DNA of 64,000 bases from Effrenium voratum. Taxonomy: Eukaryota; Sar; Dinophyceae; Suessiales; Symbiodiniaceae. The stretch spans positions 93,501 to 157,500 of the forward strand of contig CAUJNA010003090.1 in NCBI GenBank assembly GCA_963377175.1. The letters are read 5' to 3'. The notes under the pieces are model-generated. The model worked only from the letters and a program-made list of their open reading frames with translations. It did not search any database and was not told the DNA's origin. Both the position numbers and the translations under genes were made by a program. This document shows, one piece after another, positions 57,621 through 64,000 of this stretch. Numbering within the stretch: the stretch's first letter is position 1; every line of letters begins with the position of its first letter.

Positions 57621-60600
57621 CAATGTCCATCACCATAGGACCAACCTTCTGCATATCCGAGTCTTTAATTAGCATTGAACGACAGCTCACGTGTCCATGC
57701 GTCAGAGCAATGAGGGATGCAGTCCAGGTCTCTTCAAGACTGATCAGAAAAAGGGTGTTGGATATCCACTGCTCATCGTTCAGCGACCCAGGCATTGCGA
57801 CTGTCCACCCATCAAAATCAGCCCAAGCTGCCTTGAGAATGAGAAACCCGCGGCTGCCGAAAACAAAGTTTCAGCCAAGTTCCCGTCTCCACAGTGCAAA
57901 TAGCAACGCATAAATCCTCAGTCGACGCGCATGGTTGGTCTTCAAACTTAGGATGTAGCCGCATCCTCTGACATCTAATTAGTCTTTTCCATCATCGCGG
58001 GACCCACCTTTGATTCTGCATATCTGAATCTTTAGCATTCAACGACAGCTCACGTGTCCATCCGTCAGAGCAATGAGGGATGCAGTCCAGGTCTCTTCAA
58101 GACTGATCAGAAAAAGGGTGTTGGATATCTACTGCGCATCATTCAGCGACCCAGGCATTGCGACTGTCCACCCATGAAAATGTCACATACAAACACCACA
58201 CCAGCCCAAGCTGCCTTAAGAATGAGGAACCTGCGGCTGCCGAAAACCCAGTTCAAGCCAAGTTCCCGTCCAACGAGCTCAAGACTGTTCATAGCCAAGT
58301 TGATATGTGTTCACAGTGCAAATAGCAACGCACAAATCCTCAGTCGACGCGCATGGTTCGTCTTCAAACTCAGGATGTAGCCGCATCCTCTCTGACATCT
58401 AATTAGTCTTTTCCATCATCGCGGGACCCACCTTTGATTCTGCATATCTGAATCTTTAGCATTCAACGACAGCTCAGGTGTCCATCCGTCAGAGCAATGA
58501 GGGATGCAGTCCAGGTCTCTTCAAGACTGATCAGAAAAAGGGTGTTGGATATCTACTGCTCATCATTCAGCGACCCAGGCATTGCGACTGTCAACCCATG
58601 AAAATGTCACATGCAAACACCACACCAGCCCAAGCTGCCTTTAGAATGAGGAACCTGCGGCTGCCGAAAACCCAGTTCAAGCCAAGTTCCCGTCCAACGA
58701 GCTCAAGACTGTTCATAGCCAAGTTGACATGTGTTCACAGTGCAAATAGCAACGCACAAATCCTCAGTCGACGCGCATGGTTCGTCTTCAAACTCAGGAT
58801 GTAGCCGCATCCTCCGACATCTAATTAGTCTTTTTCATCATCGCGGGACCCACCTTCGATACTGCATATCTGAATCTTCAGCATTCAACGACAGCTCACG
58901 TGTCCATCCGTCAGAGCAATGAGGGATGCAGTCCAGGTCTCTTCAAGACTGATCAGAAAAAGGGTGTTGGATATCTACTGCTCATCATTTAGCGACCCAG
59001 GCATTGCGACTGTCCACCCATCAAAATGTCACATGCAAACACCACACCGGCCCAAGCTGCCTTAAGAATGAGGAACCTGCGGCTGCCGAAAACCCAGTTC
59101 AAGCAAGGTTCCCGTCCAACGAGCTCAAGACTGTTCATAGCCAAGTTGACATGTGTTCACAGTGCAAATAGCAACGCATAAATCCTCAGTCGACGCGCAT
59201 GGTTGGTCTTCAAACTCAGGATGTAGCCGCATCCTCCGACATCTAATTAGTCTTTTTCATCATCGCGGGACCCACCTTCGATACTGCATATCTGAATCTT
59301 CAGCATTCAACGACAGCTCACGTGTCCATCCGTCAGAGCAATGAGGGATGCAGTCTAGGTCTCTTCAAGACTGATCAGAAAAAGGGTGTTGGATATCTAC
59401 TGCTCATCATTCAGCGACCCAGGCATTGCGACTGTCCACCCATGAACATTTCACATGCAAACACCTCACCGGCCCAAGCTGCCTTAAGAATGAGGAACCT
59501 GCGGCTGCCGAAAACCCAGTTCAAGCAAGGTTCCCGTCCAACGAGCTCAAGACTGTTCATAGCCAAGTTGACATGTGTTCACAGTGCAAATAGCAACGCA
59601 CAAATCCTCAGTCGACGCGCATGGTTCGTCTTCAAACTCAGGATGTAGCCGCATCCTCTGACATCTAATTAGTCTTTTCCATCATCGCGGGAGCCACCTT
59701 TGATTCTGCATATCTGAATCTTTAGCATCCGACGACAGCTCATGTGTCCATGCGTCAGAGCGATGAGGGATGCAGTCCAGGTCTCTTCAAGACTGATCAG
59801 AAAAAGGGTGTTGGATATCTACTGCTCATCATTCAGCGACCCAGGCATTGCGACTGTCCACCCATGAAAATGTCATATGCAAACACCACACCAGCCCAAG
59901 CTGCCTTAAGAATGAGGAACCTGCGGCTGCCGAAAACCCAGTTCAAGCCAAGTTCCCGTCCAACGAGCTCAAGACTGTTCATAGCCAAGTTGACATGTGT
60001 TCACAGTGCAAATAGCAACGCACAAATCCTCAGTCGACGCGCATGGTTCGTCTTCAAACTCAGGATGTAGCCGCATCATCTGACATCTAATTAGTCTTTT
60101 CCATCATCGCGGGACCCACCTTTGATTCTGCATATCTGAATCTTTAGCATTCAACGACAGCTCACGTGTCCATGCGTCAGAGCGATGAGGGATGCAGTCT
60201 AGGTCTCTTCAAGACTGATCAGAAAAAGGGTGTTGGATATCTACTGCTCATCATTCAGCGACCCAGGCATTGCGACTGTCCACCCATGAAAATTTCACAT
60301 GCAAACACCACACCGGCCCAAGCTGCCTTAAGAATGAGGAACCTGCGGCTGCCGAAAACCCAGTTCAAGCAAGGTTCCCGTCCAACGAGCTCAAGACTGT
60401 TCATAGCCAAGTTGATATGTGTTCACAGTGCAAATAGCAACGCACAAATCCTCAGTCGACGCGCATGGTTCGTCTTCAAACTCAGGATGTAGCCGCATCC
60501 TCTGACATCTAATTAGTCTTTTCAATCATCACGGGACCCACCTTCGATACTGCATATCTGAATCTTTAGCATTCGACGACAGCTCATGTGTCCATGCGTC

Positions 60601-61250
60601 AGAGCGATGAGGGATGCAGTCTAGGTCTCTTCAAGACTGATCAGAAAAAGGGTGTTGGATATCTACTGCTCATCATTCAGCGACCCAGGCATTGCGACTG
60701 TCCACCCATCAAAATTTCACATGCAAACACCACACCAGCCCAAGCTGCCTTAAGAATGAGGAACCTGCGGCTGCCGAAAACCCAGTTCAAGCAAGGTTCC
60801 CGTCCAACGAGCTCAAGACTGTTCATAGCCAAGTTGATATGTGTTCACAGTGCAAATAGCAACGCACAAGTCTGCAGTCGACGCGCATGATTCATCTTCA
60901 AGCTCAGGATGTAGCCGCATCCTCTGACATCTAATTAGTCTTTTCCATTATGTTGGGACCCATCTTCGATTCTGTATATCTGAGTCTTTAGCATTCAACG
61001 GCAACTCACGTGCCCATGCGTCAGAGCGATGAGGGATGCAGTCCAGGTCTCTTCAGACTGATCAGAAAAAGGGTGTTGGATATCTACTGCTCATCATTCA
61101 GCGACCCAGGCTTGTTGCGAGTGTCCACCCATCAAAAGGCCACATGCAAACACCACGCCAGCCCAAGCTGCCTTGAGAATGAGGAAACCGTGGCTGCCGA
61201 AAACCCATCTCAAGCCAAGTTCCCTCCCAACGAGCTCAAGACTGATGGAA
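57620..61250 (+). repeat. ~422 bp satellite, nine tandem copies
   Basis: The same point in the unit lies at 57691, 58054, 58478, 58900, 59322, 59744, 60166, 60588 and 61010, so most periods are 422 bp; the first copy is 363 bp because it lacks internal pieces. A 108-codon frame is intact in six copies. The copy at 58900 has a stop (ATT TAG), the first is truncated and the last is frameshifted. AGGATGTAGCCGCATCCT in the units can form a small hairpin. I found no 5S rRNA, snRNA, tRNA or spliced-leader signature in it. Confidence 0.93.
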
Positions 61251-61499
61251 GGTCAAGCATGTTCATCCACAGGCTCCTGTTCAACATCGGAAAAAGACCA
61301 TCTAGCCTCATAACTGTTATCATCAAACCTGACCGGACTAAAGGGACATTCTGACACAAGTAGGTAGCATGCAGGCAGAAAACGGGTACCCGTTCTCACA
61401 GACCGGTCTTTATGCATCGTTGTTACCAGTGGGCCATTCGTCTGTTTTCTCCCCAGGCTTCGACAACTCACAAAGGCTTCACCGGCAGTTGCGTTGTTT

Positions 61500-62185
61500 T
61501 TCCCTCGGTCCCAGAAGGAAAACCAATGCAAACCATTCTACCCAACATTTCATCATCTTGCAGTTCTCCTTGATTCCCTTGGGTGCCAAAAGGAAAACCA
61601 ATGCAAACCGTTCTACCCAACATTTCATCATCTTGCAGTTCTCCTTGATTCCCTTGGTCCCAGAAGGAAAACCAATGCAAACCATTCTACCCAACATTTC
61701 ATCATCTTGCAATTCTCCTTGATTCCCTTGGTCCCAGAAGGAAAACCAATGCAAACCATTCTACCCAACATTTCATCATCTTGCAATTCTCCTTGATTCC
61801 CTTGGGTGCCAAAAGGAAAACCAATGCAAACCATTCCACCCAACATTTCATCATCTTGCAATTCTCCTTGATTCCCTTGGGTGCCAAAAGGAAAACCAAT
61901 GCAAACCGTTCTACCCAACATTTCATCATCTTGCAGTTCTCCTTGATTCCCTTGGGTGCCGAAAGGAAAACCAATGCAAACCGTTCTACCCAACATTTCA
62001 TCATCTTGCAGTTCTCCTTGATTCCCTTGGGTGCCAAAAGGAAAACCAATGCAAACCGTTCTACCCAACATTTCATCATCTTGCAGTTCTCCTTGATTCC
62101 CTTCGAAAGGAAAACCAAGGCAAACCGTTCTACCCAACATTTCATCATCTTGCAGTTCTCGTGCCGAAAGGAAAACCAATCGTTT
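61500..62185 (+). repeat. 75 bp minisatellite, ten copies
   Basis: AGGAAAACCAATGCAAACC starts at 61516, 61591, 61665, 61739, 61814, 61889, 61964, 62039, 62108 and 62169. Period 74-75 bp, with shorter last units. Being 25 codons, it opens long frames on both strands that are not genes. Confidence 0.95.
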
Positions 62186-62189
62186 GCTA

Positions 62190-64000
62190 ATTTTCTGCCC
62201 TGTTCACCGATTTTCTTTCAGCTCGACCGCCTCAACGAAGCTCGACTCCGACTGCTCCGGTTTCTCGGGCAGCTCCTGACCCCAGAACCATGGGGGGGGG
62301 GGCTCTGAACATGTCAACAGGTTGGACCCAAGGGAACCCAATTTCGGTATTTGAGCAAGCATGTTTGCTGTATTTTTTAGGCCCCAACTTCGAAAAGACA
62401 ACGCGAAGCAACAAACCCGCCAATTGGCAAGGCCCCAGGTTTTGACCTCGCAGAGACCGACCGCGAAAATCCGATTCACTGGATGCTGTACAAATTGCAA
62501 GCAGAGAAAACACAGCCCTTGCGATCCAACTGAGCCAGAATCCTAGAAATAGAAAAAGACGCTAGTTTGGTCAGTGTTCCTGTCTTTAGTCGTGCCTAAT
62601 AGTTGACAAGTTGCTTGTGACCCAGCGATCGAACTATACAATTCACCAGCTTATGCGCTCGTTCATTGTAACGTATTTGGGTAGGTCTCCAAATAGAGGT
62701 GGTGGTGTGAACAACCCCAAAAGGGGTATCCTCAAAGAAGCAAACAAACAAACAAAAAAGGAACAAATAAACAAACACACAAACACAAACACAACCACAA
62801 ACGCAACCACACACACAGACAGTGTCACACACACACACACACATTAGGGGAACCCTGCATGTGATGTGCTCACAAGCACCAACCGCTGCCAATTTGGGTA
62901 GAATACTTTCTTCCTCTTTTTTTTGGGGGGGGGTCAAACAAATGGCTCCTTCTTGCATATGAAGCTACCTCTTGCCACCTTTTAGAGGGAATACAAAAAA
63001 GGATTCGTAAATTTGACATCCCCTCTCATGATTCATGCGATGCTTTGAAGTCAAACGAACCGTCTCCGTAACAAGCAACCTAACATGATTATCCAGCTTC
63101 TCGCTTTCCAAGCACGCCTGGCACATATAAAGGCCTCTTCCACTTCCGGCGCTGCCTAAAGGCTTGAAATTTGAGACCTCAAGCGCCCCCTACAAATGCC
63201 AACGCACATTTGCACACGAAAGACATAACACAAAACAAAACCAAACACCTCGCACGCACTTGGTCCGAGTTAGATCACGTTTGATGGCTAAAAGGGCAAT
63301 TGCAGATGAGGGGGGGTTCTGCTTTTCCACTCCCAACCTGTTTCGAGGCCCACAAAAGAGAAGGTGGAGATGATCAATAAGTTGGAAAGCAAAGTCCACG
63401 AAAACCAGAGGTCTGCAAAAGGTCATTCTCCTCTTCAGCAGCGGCAATTGTTGGGGCGCCCTGGCGCCAAGAAAACACGCTGGCTGGCGTCGTGAGGAGC
63501 GGGGACCGTATTCTGGTTGATTTCGAGAAGGCACCCGAGAGAATCAAAACCTGCCATTAGAATGGTTTCTGGTGACTCTCCTTTTGCCTTCAACTACCCG
63601 GGTTTCAGTGTGCAATCAGAGAAGCAACAACCATGTGGGCGCGTGTCTTGAAATAGGGGGACCCCCCAACAGGTTTCTTCCCTTGGCTTCCCTTTAAAGA
63701 CAACCAAAGAATGGTACCCTAAAAAAAGGGAGACGGACCCATGTGTCTCTTTCGGGGTTCCATGTTACTTTGCAGAGGTGGCCACTGACAGAAACATGTC
63801 AACCACATGTGTTCAATATCTTCAAATCATAGGTCATGATATCTGCCACCCCATGATTGCGGCATTCAGGGGACACCCTTTGAATGCCCATTCTGCGAGA
63901 ACTATGCGTCACATGGGACAAGACACACCCGCAAGCCCCTCGACTAGGTTAACAAACATATACATCCACATGTCTGTCCTTGACATCAGACACACGTCAT
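62190..64000. other. No gene recognised
   Basis: Holds a G-run (62291-62300), an imperfect CA/AC tract (62740-62845) and short frames. A possible terminal exon at 62222-62307 and an ORF-like piece at ~63350-63495 (KEKVEMINKLESKVHENQRS) are too weak to call. Confidence 0.5.

Noticed and set aside
57620..61250. Satellite as 5S rRNA, U snRNA, tRNA or spliced-leader array
   Set aside because: None of the conserved sequences I know for these RNAs was found in the unit.
61468..62179. Minus frames of 70-183 codons (GIKENCKMMKCWVE repeats)
   Set aside because: Products of a 75 bp (25-codon) minisatellite.

Overview
The window looks like nuclear DNA of a dinoflagellate, most likely Symbiodiniaceae-like. 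Every gene I can assemble is eukaryotic, multi-exon and on the + strand. Introns use GT, GC and apparently GA donors with AG acceptors. The protein families (a SAP/DDE protein, an EF-hand cation channel, a C5-methyltransferase-like protein, long acidic and coiled-coil proteins) and the heavy load of satellites and microsatellites fit that group. This assignment is inference; no rRNA, tRNA or spliced-leader gene was found to confirm it.

Layout. 1-1075: degenerate tandem array of about 209 bp units. 1333-8034: multi-exon gene coding for a SAP domain and a DDE-type endonuclease; most of its introns carry a short dispersed motif (GGTCCTATGTCATGTG or its reverse complement), one of them as a terminal inverted repeat. 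8035-10241: intergenic, dominated by microsatellites and telomere-like sequence. 10242-11601: last four exons of an EF-hand voltage-gated channel. 11880-14830: very AT-rich island, T-rich on the left and A-rich on the right, with a 38 bp tandem repeat. 14955-15470: minus-strand remnant of a coding sequence, perhaps a retroelement. 15471-19540: nothing recognised. 19541-30942: a run of + strand exons from one or more genes, including a transposase-like exon and a 2 kb terminal exon. 33427-37408: C5 DNA methyltransferase-like gene with an apparent frameshift. 37760-45088: long multi-exon gene ending in 15-codon coiled-coil repeats. 45360-45815: small SAP-like ORF. 45816-50560: no gene recognised. 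50560-56740: GC-rich minisatellite that changes orientation several times. 57620-61250: nine-copy satellite of about 422 bp. 61500-62190: 75 bp minisatellite. 62190-64000: nothing firm.

The strongest signal is the intron-associated repeat family in 1.5-8.7 kb. It resembles introners (transposons that create introns), which are known in dinoflagellates. Splice phases were checked by hand for many exons; where they agree I give exact boundaries, otherwise they are marked approximate with '~'.
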